From NCBI RefSeq assembly GCF_002135375.1, contig NZ_NEGH01000005.1:6753-70752 (forward strand): a DNA stretch of 64,000 nt, given 5' to 3'. The notes below the pieces were generated by a model. The model searched no databases, was not told the origin of the DNA, and saw only the letters and a list, made by a program, of their open reading frames with translations. Position numbers and translations under genes: made by a program. Below are positions 26,950-37,391 of the stretch, piece by piece (the first letter of the stretch is position 1; every line of letters starts with the position of its first letter). The DNA comes from Acinetobacter sp. ANC 4558. GTDB taxonomy: Bacteria; Pseudomonadota; Gammaproteobacteria; Pseudomonadales; Moraxellaceae.

Positions 26950-27369
26950 TTAAGAGAGGTTTTGAGCTAAAAACTGTTGAATCGCGTATCGTGCAATTTC
27001 TGCATCTTGCCCCGACTTCACCCCCGACACACCAACAGCACCCACCAATTGCCCTTCATATAAAATCGGTTCACCGCCTTCTAACATTCCATTCAATGTC
27101 TCTAACGTTAAAAAACCCATTTGACCATTTCGAATAATCTCTTCAAATACACCAGATGGTCGACGGCTAATTGCAGAACACTTTGCTTTTTCTAAACATA
27201 AATTTGCCGTCATTGGTGAAGCGCCATCCATGCGTTTCATGGCTAATAAGCACCCCGTTTCATCTACAATGGCAATGCTGACATTAAAGTTCTGTTGAAT
27301 CGCATATTGATGTGCATGATTTAAAATAATGGTTGCATCATCCAATGTTAAATAATGTTTTGTTTTCAT
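26950..27369 (-). CDS. GlcG/HbpS-family heme-binding-type protein
   Basis: 139 residues, single-domain HbpS/GlcG fold. Recognisable pieces: LDDATIILNHAHQYA, VSIAIVDETGCLLAMKRMDGA, FLTLETLNGMLEGGEPILYEGQL, GAVGVSGVKSGQDAEIARYAI. The Streptomyces member HbpS binds heme and senses redox stress; GlcG members have no settled role. It lies downstream of hemL on the same strand but is separated by a hairpin, so it may be its own unit. No signal peptide, so a cytoplasmic protein. Confidence 0.75.
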   Translation of the reverse strand: MKTKHYLTLDDATIILNHAHQYAIQQNFNVSIAIVDETGCLLAMKRMDGASPMTANLCLEKAKCSAISRRPSGVFEEIIRNGQMGFLTLETLNGMLEGGEPILYEGQLVGAVGVSGVKSGQDAEIARYAIQQFLAQNLS

Positions 27370-27390
27370 CTCAATTTCCCTATGATCATA

Positions 27391-27422
27391 AAAAAGCCCA
27401 TAATGTTTATTACAGGCTTTTC
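27391..27422 (-). terminator. Terminator after hemL
   Basis: AAAAGCC pairs with GGCTTTT, with an inner TAAT/ATTA helix, followed by TTTTTT on the minus strand, ten bases past the hemL stop. It lies between hemL and the HbpS-like gene. Confidence 0.65.
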
Positions 27423-27431
27423 AATTTGTGA

Positions 27432-28739
27432 TTATTTCGATTGCTGAATGTCAATAAAGGTTTCTTTTGCTGCTTGAATTGTATATGCAATATCTTCATC
27501 TGAATGAGCCGCAGAAATAAAACCTGCTTCAAATGCAGAGGGTGCCAAATTCACACCACGATCTAACATACCATGGAAAAATTGACGAAATACAGCAACA
27601 TCGCATTTTAACATTGAATCGAAGCTTGTAATATCTTCTTGATCGGTAAAATACAAACCAAACATAGCACCCACTTGCTGGGTTTTAAATGGAATACCCA
27701 CTTCATCTGCTGCTGCTTGCAAACCAATCAATAATTTTTCCAATTGCACAGTCAGCTTTTCATAAAATCCTGGCTCACGTAAATGTTTAAACATTTCAAT
27801 GCCTGCACGCATCGCAAGTGGATTGCCTGATAATGTTCCAGCTTGATAAACAGGACCTAGTGGCGCAATGCACTCCATTACTTCACGTTTACCACCAAAA
27901 GCTCCTACTGGTAAACCCGCACCAATAATTTTACCCAATGTAGTTAAATCTGGCTTCACATTGTAATGCGCTTGTGCCCCGCCCAAACCGACACGGAAGC
28001 CTGTCATCACTTCGTCAATAATAAAAACGGAACCGTATTCATCACACACATCACGAATTGCTTGTAAAAACCCATCAATTGGCTTAACTAAATTCATATT
28101 TCCAGCAACAGGTTCAACAATAACACCTGCGATTTCTGAACCAAATTTTGCAAAACATTCTTTTAAAGTCGCAATATCATTATATGGCAATGTGAGGGTA
28201 TGTTTAGCAAAATCTGCTGGAACACCTGCGGAAGTTGCTTCTCCTTCACCTAATGTCAATAAACCTGAACCTGCCTTAACCAATAATGAGTCTGAATGAC
28301 CATGATAGCAACCTTCAAATTTTACAATTTTATCTCGACCTGTATAACCACGCGCTAATCGAATTGCAGTCATTGTTGCTTCTGTACCCGAATTTGTCAT
28401 TCGAACCAGTTCTATTGATGGCATAATGTCACAAATTACATCTGCTAGAGTTGTTTCATGCACTGTTGGTGCACCAAAGCTTAAACCATCAACAGCAGCA
28501 TCTTGTACAGCTTTAATAATTGCTGGATGCGCATGTCCCAAAATCATAGGTCCCCATGAACCTACATAATCTACATAACGTTTTCCATCCACATCATACA
28601 AATAGGCACCATGTGCCTTTTCTATAAATACTGGTGTGCCACCAACACTATTAAATGCACGTACTGGTGAATTTACTCCGCCAGGAATATGCTTATTTGC
28701 TTGTTTAAATAATTGCTCTTGCTTTGGAGACAGGCTCAT
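27432..28739 (-). CDS. hemL: Glutamate-1-semialdehyde 2,1-aminomutase
   Basis: 435 residues from ATG 28739 ([20 protein letters not shown]), the usual HemL start; the longer frame would run into thiE. PLP enzyme making 5-aminolevulinate from glutamate semialdehyde, first dedicated step of tetrapyrrole synthesis by the C5 route. Signatures: [38 protein letters not shown], the aspartate in [10 protein letters not shown] and the Schiff-base lysine in [12 protein letters not shown], then [13 protein letters not shown]. It begins 32 bases after the thiE stop, so thiE-hemL probably form one operon. Confidence 0.97.
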   Translation of the reverse strand: MSLSPKQEQLFKQANKHIPGGVNSPVRAFNSVGGTPVFIEKAHGAYLYDVDGKRYVDYVGSWGPMILGHAHPAIIKAVQDAAVDGLSFGAPTVHETTLADVICDIMPSIELVRMTNSGTEATMTAIRLARGYTGRDKIVKFEGCYHGHSDSLLVKAGSGLLTLGEGEATSAGVPADFAKHTLTLPYNDIATLKECFAKFGSEIAGVIVEPVAGNMNLVKPIDGFLQAIRDVCDEYGSVFIIDEVMTGFRVGLGGAQAHYNVKPDLTTLGKIIGAGLPVGAFGGKREVMECIAPLGPVYQAGTLSGNPLAMRAGIEMFKHLREPGFYEKLTVQLEKLLIGLQAAADEVGIPFKTQQVGAMFGLYFTDQEDITSFDSMLKCDVAVFRQFFHGMLDRGVNLAPSAFEAGFISAAHSDEDIAYTIQAAKETFIDIQQSK

Positions 28740-28771
28740 GAATCTACTCAACTCAATATCAAATCTTAAAA

Positions 28772-29392
28772 CTAAATTTGCTCTATAAATAACGCTTTCC
28801 AAGCCTGTACACGACTTGGAATATCTTCCACTTCTAACGCTAATATATCACTAATCACAGCACAAAGGTCAGCACCAGATTCAATCACGACTTTTGAGTT
28901 TTCAACCGTTAAACCACCAATGGCACAAATTGGACGCTGAATTATTTGTGAAGCCTGCTTGAGTACATCTAAACCAATATTACCAGCTTCGGGTTTAGAC
29001 TCAGTAGCATAAATTGCACCAAATGCAACATAGGTTGCACCATCTACAATAGCTTTTTGAGCAAGTTCAATCGAGTTTAAACAAGTGCGTCCAATAATCA
29101 CATCTTTCGGCAGTCGGGCAACAGCATCTGAAATTTCGCCATCACCTTGCCCAAGATGAACTCCTAAACCAAATTTTTCAGCCAACGCTAAATCGTCATT
29201 AACAACAAAAGGAACATTATATTTTTCACATAATATTTTAATTTTTTGAACTTCATCAATTTGATCTTCTTTACTCACCTTTTTACGTCGATATTGCAAT
29301 ATCGCTACACCGCCTGTTTCAAAAGCAACTTTTAATTTGTTCAGCAATAGCTCTAAAGCATCATCATTTGTAATGAGATATAAACCACGCAT
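28772..29392 (-). CDS. thiE: Thiamine-phosphate synthase
   Basis: 206 residues, typical length. It joins HMP-pyrophosphate and HET-phosphate into thiamine monophosphate. Seen: YLITNDD near the N-terminus, [35 protein letters not shown] (diphosphate/Mg site), [29 protein letters not shown] and the phosphate loop [13 protein letters not shown]. The usual QLR at the N-terminal sheet reads LQYR. Upstream of hemL in the same direction, a pairing known from other gammaproteobacteria. No TPP riboswitch motif was noticed upstream. Confidence 0.93.
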   Translation of the reverse strand: MRGLYLITNDDALELLLNKLKVAFETGGVAILQYRRKKVSKEDQIDEVQKIKILCEKYNVPFVVNDDLALAEKFGLGVHLGQGDGEISDAVARLPKDVIIGRTCLNSIELAQKAIVDGATYVAFGAIYATESKPEAGNIGLDVLKQASQIIQRPICAIGGLTVENSKVVIESGADLCAVISDILALEVEDIPSRVQAWKALFIEQI

Positions 29393-29512
29393 ATTATTTA
29401 CCAGAATTTTAGCAATCGCCTAATTATCTCATAACTCTGACAAAAAAATCGTTTCAACCCTGAAAAATCATTCATTTTATAGATGTGTTTTCACTTTTAT
29501 TTTTTCATAAAA

Positions 29513-29540
29513 AAACCTAGAGAAATAAGTCTCTAGGTTT
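29513..29540 (-). terminator. Terminator downstream of DUF962 gene
   Basis: A perfect 11-bp stem AAACCTAGAGA/TCTCTAGGTTT with a 6-base loop; the minus-strand side ends in TTTTTTT. It lies about 160 bases after the DUF962 stop and isolates thiE-hemL from upstream transcription. The rest of 29393-29697 (305 bases) is AT-rich, with no other feature seen. Confidence 0.8.
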
Positions 29541-29697
29541 GGAAAACGGTTATATTTTCATCAATCTATATTGATGTCATATTACTTTACCCTATTTTTC
29601 TACAATAATACGTTTTTTTTTTCATTTATTTTTTCTATTTTCGATCTATTCGTTTAATAAGTATCTTTCCGCAATCACTTTCATCCTATTCCTAATA

Positions 29698-30078
29698 CTA
29701 AATTTTATCTAAATCCATGTTTTTTAAACTCAATTTATTTTTCAAAATATCTACAAACATTTTCCAATCAGAAATAAAACTATATATTGGTTGTTTAAAG
29801 CTTGCGGGTTTATTTTTTTCAAATACAAAATGCCCAATCCATGCACAAGCATATCCCGATACTAAGCCATAGACCAGATATCTTACTTTACGCTGTCTAA
29901 TCGCTTTCGTAATATAATAAAGACCAATTGAACTTCCTAAAAAATGCAATCTACGGTTCATAATATTGCGATGTTCAGTTAAATAAAAACGATAAAATTC
30001 ATGATAATTTTTAACTGGCAACTTAAAGTTCATTTCAGTTTCTATAATTCGCTTAGGTTCTAGATCTGTACTCATCAT
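29698..30078 (-). CDS. DUF962/Mpo1-like small membrane protein
   Basis: 126 residues. It has the DUF962 (YGL010w/Mpo1) pattern: FYLTEHRNIMNRRLHFLGSS (about 31-50), a transmembrane stretch around LVYGLVSGYACAWIGHFVFE, then NKPASFKQPIYSFISDWKMF. In yeast Mpo1 is an iron-dependent dioxygenase of phytosphingosine breakdown, with histidines like the HRN, RLHF and GHFVFE ones here. Bacterial function is not established. The short length is usual for the bacterial form. Read alone from its promoter, with a terminator downstream. Confidence 0.8.
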   Translation of the reverse strand: MMSTDLEPKRIIETEMNFKLPVKNYHEFYRFYLTEHRNIMNRRLHFLGSSIGLYYITKAIRQRKVRYLVYGLVSGYACAWIGHFVFEKNKPASFKQPIYSFISDWKMFVDILKNKLSLKNMDLDKI

Positions 30079-30306
30079 CTTCTCCTTCTTATATTTTCTA
30101 CGTTAACCGATTCTTTGCTTAAATTAAAGCCATCTCAAACAAACTTATCTCAGCAAGCCTTACATAAAAACCGATTTCCGCTACAATTCACTTGCTCTGA
30201 TCAGCATACTTTCCTGCTGACTATTTTGAATAAAAAATAAATGATGACAAATTCTAGTGCTTGCATTGATTATTTTTGATTTAATCACTTTATTGGAACA
30301 ATACAC

Positions 30307-31767
30307 ATGGTTGAAATCGAATTGAAGTTTCAGATTCCTGAAACACGTCGTAATGCTTTACTTAAAGCTTTAGATCCGAAAAAATCAGAAACGATTCAAC
30401 TACAAGCTAAATACTACGATACGCCAGAAAGACTACTAGGAAAAAATGGTATTGCTCTACGTCAACGTCTTGAAGGTACACGCTGGATACAAACTTTAAA
30501 AGCAGCAGGAAAAAATCATCTTGAACGTTTTGAACATAACTATGATTTAGGTGAATTAGCGCAGCCTCCCCTTTTAGATCTTTCGATCTATGAGACTAAA
30601 TCTGAAGCCCAATCTATTTTAAATCAAGCTTTAGGTGCTAATTTTTCGGAACTCAACTTGCAATTTGAAACAAATATTCAAAGAACCCGTCGAGTTTTAA
30701 GCTTTGATCAAACAGAAATTGAGGTGAGTTTAGATATTGGCTTTATTCAGACGCTTACACAAAAAATCGACGTCCATGAAGTTGAATTTGAATTACAACA
30801 GGGCACCTTACACGCCCTACTTGCATTTAGTTTTGAATGGGTCAAAAAATATCAACTGTGGTTAGATGTTCGTAGCAAAGCTGAAATTGGTCATTTACTT
30901 GCAAGTAATTTAACAGTCAGCCCTGCAACTTTAAGTAAAGATTTTCAACTGATTAAAAAAGATTCAGCAGATAAAAATGTTCGTTTATTAGTTACGCAAC
31001 AACTACAACATTTACTTCCCAATATTGCTGCAATTTCTGCTGGGGTTGCCCAACAAGAACATTTTGATCAAGCCGAACTCGCCCTAGAACATTTATATTT
31101 AACGACACATTTGTTTAAAGACTGGAGTTCAGATATTTCAGACAAATGGGGTTATCAACTTCAAGCATTTAAACAGCAATTTGAAAATTTAAAACATTTT
31201 CAACAAATGAAAGATACTTTAGGAACATTTTTACAAAATCCAAATACAACCACACAGCTTGAAAAAGATATTTTATATGCCAGTGAAAAGCTCAACAATT
31301 TGGTCAAGTCAACTTTAAATGTTCATCATTTTTTAGAATTGTTTACCTTTAGTTTAAACTCAGTAATTACTCAGCAAACTCATGATTTAAAGTGGTACGC
31401 ACAAACGACACTGCACCATCAATATAAATTACTCCAAGAGAGCCTAAATCAAGCCAATATTGGTCAATTTGAAAGTCTAGATTTACTGTCCACACACATA
31501 CGTGAATTAAAGTTTTCTTTTCCAATATTGACATCTATCTATGATGTAAAAAACTTGCAAAAATACAGTAAAGCGCTCAATGATGCTCAACTGGCTGCAA
31601 AAGAATATCAAGTTTTGGCAAGTTCTGCCCTGTATATTCAACAAACTGAACTTGAAGCAAGTGATTGGTTTGTGCTTGGCTGGTTAACTGCAAAACAAGA
31701 GATATATGCAGAAAAACTCATCGAAGCAACGGAGCAATTTATGGTAAGCCGTAAATTTATTAAATAA
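30307..31767 (+). CDS. CYTH and CHAD domain protein (inorganic triphosphatase-like)
   Basis: 486 residues. The N-terminal CYTH domain (1-200) begins MVEIELKFQIP, with the ExExK metal/phosphate motif at 3-7, and contains YYDTPERLLGKNGIALRQRLEG. The C-terminal CHAD helical domain (about 220-486) is rich in histidine and lysine, and binds polyphosphate in other proteins. The E. coli counterpart YgiF hydrolyses inorganic triphosphate. The gene stands alone between a DUF962 gene and a bidirectional terminator. Confidence 0.88.
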   Translation: MVEIELKFQIPETRRNALLKALDPKKSETIQLQAKYYDTPERLLGKNGIALRQRLEGTRWIQTLKAAGKNHLERFEHNYDLGELAQPPLLDLSIYETKSEAQSILNQALGANFSELNLQFETNIQRTRRVLSFDQTEIEVSLDIGFIQTLTQKIDVHEVEFELQQGTLHALLAFSFEWVKKYQLWLDVRSKAEIGHLLASNLTVSPATLSKDFQLIKKDSADKNVRLLVTQQLQHLLPNIAAISAGVAQQEHFDQAELALEHLYLTTHLFKDWSSDISDKWGYQLQAFKQQFENLKHFQQMKDTLGTFLQNPNTTTQLEKDILYASEKLNNLVKSTLNVHHFLELFTFSLNSVITQQTHDLKWYAQTTLHHQYKLLQESLNQANIGQFESLDLLSTHIRELKFSFPILTSIYDVKNLQKYSKALNDAQLAAKEYQVLASSALYIQQTELEASDWFVLGWLTAKQEIYAEKLIEATEQFMVSRKFIK

Positions 31768-31773
31768 TTTTTT

Positions 31774-31814
31774 TGATCATCTGATTTGAAACAATCATTT
31801 AAATCAGATGATCA
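31774..31814. terminator. Bidirectional terminator
   Basis: A perfect 14-bp stem TGATCATCTGATTT/AAATCAGATGATCA around a 13-base loop between converging genes, with T runs on the plus-strand left side. Confidence 0.8.
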
Positions 31815-31826
31815 TCTATTTTGTAA

Positions 31827-32471
31827 TTAGCGATATTTACCAAACACTTTCCACATCTGATTATCTGCTAAAGGATCGCTATAACTATCATTGCGTTGTT
31901 TACGCAGCTTATCTCGTGCATCGATTAAGTTAAAATCATCTTCAACACTAAGCACAATACCATTCACATAAAATCGTGTCCGAGTATAATCACTTTGTCC
32001 ATGCTGAAAAACATAAGTTCTCAAGTCTATAAATTCTCGATGTGCCACAAGTGCAGCAGTATCATCACTTTCTAACCAATGATGCATTGCAGTGAGTTGC
32101 TCAGGCTCAAACTGTCCACACTTTTCAATTAAACTTGCAACACCTCTAAAAGTTTTAGACTCTTTTGCGCGTGTTTTATTAATACGAATTCGATCTACAT
32201 AAAAATAAAATAAGGGTAAGTTTAAATGATTCGGTAAATGTATCGCATCAAGTACTTCATCTTCCATAAACGGTTGAAATAAATCTTGTGCTCTTTCAAT
32301 TAATCCCGACCATTGTTGATAATATTCTTCAACTTCAGATTTTATTCCATAATAAATAGGTAAGCCTTCCACATGGGCAAGTTGAGTGGGTGGCCATATA
32401 TTTTGACGTAGAAGTGAGATATCACTTTTTAAACTTTGAACAGCAATTGCATCTTGCATGGGATCATCCAT
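31827..32471 (-). CDS. Hypothetical protein
   Basis: 214 residues with no signal peptide or membrane segment and no motif I recognise. Composition is mixed, with aromatic and charged residues and stretches such as YYQQWSGLIERAQDLFQPF, LPLFYFYVDRIRINKTRA and GQSDYTRTRFYVNGIVLSVE. The two nearest genes, CYTH/CHAD and DUF3144, are on the other strand, so it is monocistronic. A codon pattern like that of its neighbours argues it is a real gene. No function can be assigned. Confidence 0.7.
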   Translation of the reverse strand: MDDPMQDAIAVQSLKSDISLLRQNIWPPTQLAHVEGLPIYYGIKSEVEEYYQQWSGLIERAQDLFQPFMEDEVLDAIHLPNHLNLPLFYFYVDRIRINKTRAKESKTFRGVASLIEKCGQFEPEQLTAMHHWLESDDTAALVAHREFIDLRTYVFQHGQSDYTRTRFYVNGIVLSVEDDFNLIDARDKLRKQRNDSYSDPLADNQMWKVFGKYR

Positions 32472-32566
32472 AATATGCTTAGGCTATTTTAGATTAAAGC
32501 AAAGGTTTAGTTTCGGCAAGGCTTTGCCTATAATGCAAATCTAAATTTTTATGCTAGGAACAGTTC

Positions 32567-32962
32567 ATGGTTCAAAAGATTGAAGCAACTGACGTCACCG
32601 AAGAAGAAGCTTTAAACGCTGCATTTTTTGAACGTGCAGATGAATTTATCAAACAAGCAAATGAATATTGCCGTGTAGAAAAAGGAAGCCAAGAGCAACC
32701 AACTGAAAAACGCGGTCAAGTAAGTGCCTCTATGCTGTTTGCAGCTGCTCGATTTAATACATGGGTTGCTGCAAATAACTTCAAAGATGGGAATGAAATG
32801 CGAGATGCCAAAGACCAAGTCATGTCATACATTCTTCAGCAATTTCAAATGATGTTAGAGGATAATTATGATGAATATTGTGAACAATTCGAAAACTACC
32901 TTCGCTTCCGTCACAATGAAGAATTTCATACCAACAAACACAGCCATCCACATGATCATTAA
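32567..32962 (+). CDS. DUF3144 domain protein
   Basis: 131 residues. The FFERADEFIKQANEYC (about 20-35) and VSASMLFAAARFNTWVAAN (about 58-76) segments are the family pattern, and the C-terminus is acidic and histidine-rich (EEFHTNKHSHPHDH). Small cytoplasmic protein of unknown function, conserved in many gammaproteobacteria. It has a good hairpin terminator after the stop. Confidence 0.8.
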   Translation: MVQKIEATDVTEEEALNAAFFERADEFIKQANEYCRVEKGSQEQPTEKRGQVSASMLFAAARFNTWVAANNFKDGNEMRDAKDQVMSYILQQFQMMLEDNYDEYCEQFENYLRFRHNEEFHTNKHSHPHDH

Positions 32963-32972
32963 AAAATAATCC

Positions 32973-33009
32973 ATATGTAAAAATCCCTCCTAAAGGGATT
33001 TTTACATAT
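32973..33009. terminator. Bidirectional terminator
   Basis: A perfect 16-bp stem ATATGTAAAAATCCCT/AGGGATTTTTACATAT with a 5-base loop between the converging DUF3144 and M16 peptidase genes. Confidence 0.9.
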
Positions 33010-33046
33010 CTTGGCTCAATTTAAAGCGTCAATACAACCATCTCAT

Positions 33047-35809
33047 TTAAGATTGAGGTTGACCATATTGATCCGCCATAACCTCAACCAAACCATCTAG
33101 TTTTATATATTTTTTAATGACTGCATCGATATCAGCTTTGCTTAACTTGGCATAATCCTGATCACGCTTTTCACGATAGTACAGATCTTTATTGTACTTT
33201 AACTGTGGTAACAACATGCGATGAATACGACGCTCATCTTCCAAGGCCGTCACTCGTTTTTTCATGATATCTGCCTTTGCTGCCGCAACCTCTTGCTCTG
33301 TCACACCATTGTCTAACAATTCTTTAAAAACCTTATGTACTGATTGAGAAACTTGTGCCGATTTTCCAGCGGTATAACGTGCATTAATGCCCAAAGCACC
33401 TGATTCTTGGGATTCACTCAAATTAATAGAACTACCAAAACCATAAACCAAGGCGTTTTTTTCACGCAATTCTTTCGCTAAACGAGATGAAAGTTGTGAG
33501 TCTCCTAAGATATTACCCAATACAATCATTGCAGGCGCATCAGGATTATCCGCCCCAATCGGAAAAGTGAGTAAACTAATATAGCTACCAAACTCACGCT
33601 GCTCTGCTAAAGCATGTATTTGTTGTGCTGGATATGCCTGATAGGAAGAATCTAACTGAGCATATTTTTCATGACTACGCCAAGAACCAAATGCTTTATT
33701 TAAAATCTTTTTCATCTTGTTTGCATCAAAATTCCCAGTAATCGCAATTTGTGCATTATTCATTGCAAAAAACTGCTTATACAACTGTTTTACTTGATCA
33801 TTTGTTGCATTATTCAATTGTTCTAAGGCAAGATCTGGTTCGAAATGATAACGTAAATCTCCTGCTTGATATTTTTCAACAATACGAGACATCGTTAAAC
33901 CTGCCACAGTTTCAGGTTCAGTATAAGGGCGATCTAAGCTTGATAAAATTTGAGATTTAATTAAATCAAACTGAGTTTGTTCAAATTTTGGATTTTTTAA
34001 AACACTGATAATAAATTTAAAGAAATCATCAAATTTATCTTCTTTTGCCACAATCTCAATGTTCATTCCATTGTCATTTGCAGATACCGAAGCACTTCCA
34101 TTTGAATCAATCATTTTATCGGCAATGTCTTGTAAACTATATTGATGAGATGCCCTCAATAATAAATAAGCTGTTAAATCAATAACTTCTGCTTTATTGA
34201 ATAACGATTCTGCCGTGCCAAAATCGACCTGAATAGATGCATAGACTTTATCATCGCGAGTATGTACGGGAAACAAGGCATACTGCATACCATTTTTTAA
34301 TTTCCCACGCTGAATTTTCTTTTCAGTATTTTCTAAATATGCTTTTGAAATAATTAAATTTTGTGCAATTTCATTTTGATATGTACTAATATCTTTCAAG
34401 GGTTCAGGTTGATCATTGTTCTGATCTAAGGTTGGTTTTTGCTCTATAACTTGCTGCTGCAAGGCCTTTTTTTGATCTTCTGGCGTAGGTAGAATGCTTC
34501 CTTCAATACGATATTCAGGTTTTACAAAACTTTTTAAGCTTTGGTTAACCTGATCAACCGTTAAATGTTGTAAATCTTGTTGATGTTCAAAATATTTAGC
34601 CCAATTTCCTTTTTCAGATACCACATAATCACTCAGCATAGCACCAACAGCAGATGAATTTACAAACATACTGTCTTGAGCATTTTTGATTAAACTTTTA
34701 ACTCGATTTAATTCAGTTAGATTAAAATTTTGATTTTTTTCTACACCGGCAATTAATGCATTTTCAACATCTTTTGCATTGTGATTAGGACCATATACAG
34801 CGCCCATAAACAACATATTAAAATCTTTATCTAAATAAGTTGAAGAAAAAACATTGGTTGCAACACCAGTTTCCACCATATTTTGATATAAATGACCACT
34901 TGGTTGTAAGGTATACAATAATGGAGATACTGCCAATGACGTTTTAATTGATGAATTTGTGCCATTTAAATACACATTAAACTTCGCCAAATCACTTCCT
35001 TTTTGAACCGTGAATTGACGATTTTTGATTTTAGCCGCATCTAATTGAGGGACATTGACTTGTGCTGGAATTGAACGCGATGGAATAGAACTAAACTGCT
35101 GCTCTACCTCTTTAAGAACTTCAGCTTTATTAAACTTTCCTGCAATAATCATCACTGCATTATTTGGCGCATACCATGTTTTATAAAAATGATTTAATTC
35201 TTGCATATTAATCGATTGTAATTCGTTTAACTCACCAATCGGCAAACGACCAAAGTATTGATTTCCATATGCAGATTGCCAAACCTGATTCATCAAGACT
35301 GCAAACGGCTGATCCATACGAACTTCACGTTCACGCTTTACAATATCAATTTCAGCAGGCACAAATTTTTCTTGTAATACAAGTTTATCCATGCGTTCTG
35401 CTTCTAAATGAATCAACTCATTAATTGCAGACTGCTCTGGACGAATAATATTGATATATTTAGTGGCATAAAAATCTGTACTAGCATTATTTGAAAGCGT
35501 GAATTGATCTAAACGTCTTTGAAACTCTTCACCTTGAACATTAACTGTTCCTTTAAATGCTAAATGTTCAAGTAAATGTGCTAAACCACTTTTTCCACTT
35601 GGATCATTTAATGAACCTGTCAAATATACAGTATTCATATACACTTTATTTTCTTTTTCATTCGGTGCCAAAATTACCCTAAAACCATTATCTAATCGAT
35701 ATTCTTCAATTTTTTGTTCCGATTTAACAAGCACAGGTTGAGCTAATGCTGAAACACTCCCCCCGAGTATTAAGAATGAAATAAATAATGGGTTAAAACG
35801 AAGGATCAT
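33047..35809 (-). CDS. Periplasmic M16-family zinc metallopeptidase (two-domain)
   Basis: 920 residues with a signal peptide (FISFLILGGSVSALAQPV). The zinc-binding inverted motif is H78-LLE-H82 (HLLEHLAFKGT), and the third ligand is expected in the EREVRMDQ segment near residue 160. The C-terminal M16 half (about 490-920, starting RGKLKNGMQYALFPVH) lacks HxxEH, as is usual for the inactive partner half. Similar proteins are the insulinase/pitrilysin-like peptidases such as PqqL. It would degrade peptides in the periplasm or imported outer-membrane material. Monocistronic. Confidence 0.9.
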   Translation of the reverse strand: MILRFNPLFISFLILGGSVSALAQPVLVKSEQKIEEYRLDNGFRVILAPNEKENKVYMNTVYLTGSLNDPSGKSGLAHLLEHLAFKGTVNVQGEEFQRRLDQFTLSNNASTDFYATKYINIIRPEQSAINELIHLEAERMDKLVLQEKFVPAEIDIVKREREVRMDQPFAVLMNQVWQSAYGNQYFGRLPIGELNELQSINMQELNHFYKTWYAPNNAVMIIAGKFNKAEVLKEVEQQFSSIPSRSIPAQVNVPQLDAAKIKNRQFTVQKGSDLAKFNVYLNGTNSSIKTSLAVSPLLYTLQPSGHLYQNMVETGVATNVFSSTYLDKDFNMLFMGAVYGPNHNAKDVENALIAGVEKNQNFNLTELNRVKSLIKNAQDSMFVNSSAVGAMLSDYVVSEKGNWAKYFEHQQDLQHLTVDQVNQSLKSFVKPEYRIEGSILPTPEDQKKALQQQVIEQKPTLDQNNDQPEPLKDISTYQNEIAQNLIISKAYLENTEKKIQRGKLKNGMQYALFPVHTRDDKVYASIQVDFGTAESLFNKAEVIDLTAYLLLRASHQYSLQDIADKMIDSNGSASVSANDNGMNIEIVAKEDKFDDFFKFIISVLKNPKFEQTQFDLIKSQILSSLDRPYTEPETVAGLTMSRIVEKYQAGDLRYHFEPDLALEQLNNATNDQVKQLYKQFFAMNNAQIAITGNFDANKMKKILNKAFGSWRSHEKYAQLDSSYQAYPAQQIHALAEQREFGSYISLLTFPIGADNPDAPAMIVLGNILGDSQLSSRLAKELREKNALVYGFGSSINLSESQESGALGINARYTAGKSAQVSQSVHKVFKELLDNGVTEQEVAAAKADIMKKRVTALEDERRIHRMLLPQLKYNKDLYYREKRDQDYAKLSKADIDAVIKKYIKLDGLVEVMADQYGQPQS

Positions 35810-36294
35810 GGATGCTCCAAAAAGTTAAGCAATATTTATACTAGCCTCCTCCACAAAAATGGAGAAAAGATAAATAAATTACTCACCTTTTATTATTTTC
35901 TTACAATAAAAGTAAATGATATACGACCTGTATACCTAATCATGATTTGATTACAGTTGAATATGACTTAATTCAATTTCATATTTGATAATCACCTTTA
36001 TTTATTTTAATGAGAATTTATTTATTATTCATACTCTTCTTGATATTTAAGACATTTTATTACAAAAATATAACAGCGTGCTTTAAATGAATTGACATCT
36101 ACCCTCAATATTTTTCGTAACAATATACTCAATAGTTAAACGTCAAGTACTGAAAATTCATTTTCAATCACCGAATAAGCGACAGAATTTTATTTTGTAC
36201 TACTTCTATCTCATCATCAATTTGAAATTTAAGTATTTAAACGCACAAAAATTGTATTTTGCACGTTCAATAAATTAATCAATGACATCCTCAA
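35810..36294. other. Intergenic region between M16 peptidase and phzF genes
   Basis: 485 very AT-rich bases. It must hold the promoter of the M16 gene. Short near-dyads exist, but none stands out, and no ORF is convincing. Confidence 0.5.
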
Positions 36295-37116
36295 TTAAAG
36301 ATAAATTTCACCTTTGAAATACAGACGTGCATAACCTGATATTTCAATTCGATTGTGCTCTAATAACTCACAATATAACTCACCACCACGTGATGAAGCT
36401 TGATATGCCAAAATTTTCTGCTTAGAAAGCTTTTCAGCCCATAATGGCACAATACCTGTATGAATGGATCCAGTAACATGATCTTCATCTATGCCATTCG
36501 CAGGGGCAAAATAGCGCGATACGCAATCATACTGTTGTGATGTTGCGGTAATTGCGACATCTAAATTTGAAGCATCTGCTGTGATTGCTGTTCTTATTTT
36601 TCCTAATTGTTTAAGTAGTTCCAAATTTGGACGTTCATCAAGTACATCTTGGGCATTTTCAAATTCAATAATATAAGCTTGGGCATTCAAATACACATTT
36701 TTAAAAGGTTTCGTAAATGCTTGATTTAATAAATCAGGATAGTCTTCAATCAATTGTGCAGTACGAATTGGAAAATTCATTACAATTTTCCCATCCTCTT
36801 CTTGTGTAATTGTAAAAATACCGAGTTTACTCACATGAAATTGTATTGTTTTAATCTCAATATCATTTTGAAATAAAACAAAAGCGCTGGCTAATGTTGC
36901 ATGACCACAAAAATCAACTTCGTTGGTTGGTGTGAACCAACGAATTGCATAGTTTTCCTGATCAATTTTTTTCACAAATGCCGTTTCTGCTAAATTATTT
37001 TCGGCAGCGATTTGCTGCATAATTTCTGGTACTAACCATTCATCTAAAATCAATACTGCTGCTGGATTACCACGAAACAACTCTTGTGTAAATGCATCAA
37101 CTTGGTACATATTCAT
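36295..37116 (-). CDS. PhzF-family isomerase/epimerase
   Basis: 273 residues, typical PhzF length. The fold's signatures are FTQELFRGNPAAVLIL near the start, the conserved glutamate E44 in NLAETAFV, DFCGHATLASA, and the second-half DHVTGSIHTGIVP. PhzF proteins resemble diaminopimelate epimerase and shift double bonds or epimerise small substrates; phenazine synthesis is only one use. No phenazine genes are near, so the true substrate is unknown. Confidence 0.85.
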   Translation of the reverse strand: MNMYQVDAFTQELFRGNPAAVLILDEWLVPEIMQQIAAENNLAETAFVKKIDQENYAIRWFTPTNEVDFCGHATLASAFVLFQNDIEIKTIQFHVSKLGIFTITQEEDGKIVMNFPIRTAQLIEDYPDLLNQAFTKPFKNVYLNAQAYIIEFENAQDVLDERPNLELLKQLGKIRTAITADASNLDVAITATSQQYDCVSRYFAPANGIDEDHVTGSIHTGIVPLWAEKLSKQKILAYQASSRGGELYCELLEHNRIEISGYARLYFKGEIYL

Positions 37117-37391
37117 TGAACTAAACCCTACTCACTCTTTAACGATATACATTCACGTATTATCTATACGCTCAACACAATGAAGAGATAATTAGCAAAA
37201 ATAAAGATGAAAATAAAAAAAATTTAGATATATTGTAAAAAACAAGCGAAAAAAATAAGAAAATATTGAATTAATCTGTATCATCCCCATAATGGGTAAA
37301 ACATCATAAATTTGTAGTAATTTTTTAGATGATTTCTACAAAAGGCGTTTGCCTTTATGCTGACTATTTATAATCGAAATGGATCAATAAC

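Noticed and set aside
29393..29512. TPP riboswitch upstream of thiE
   Set aside because: No CTGAGA-type thi-box was seen in the 120 bases before the start.
35810..36294. Possible Fur box in the AT-rich gap before the M16 gene (TTTGATAATCACC)
   Set aside because: Only one half of the Fur dyad is present; the other half does not match.
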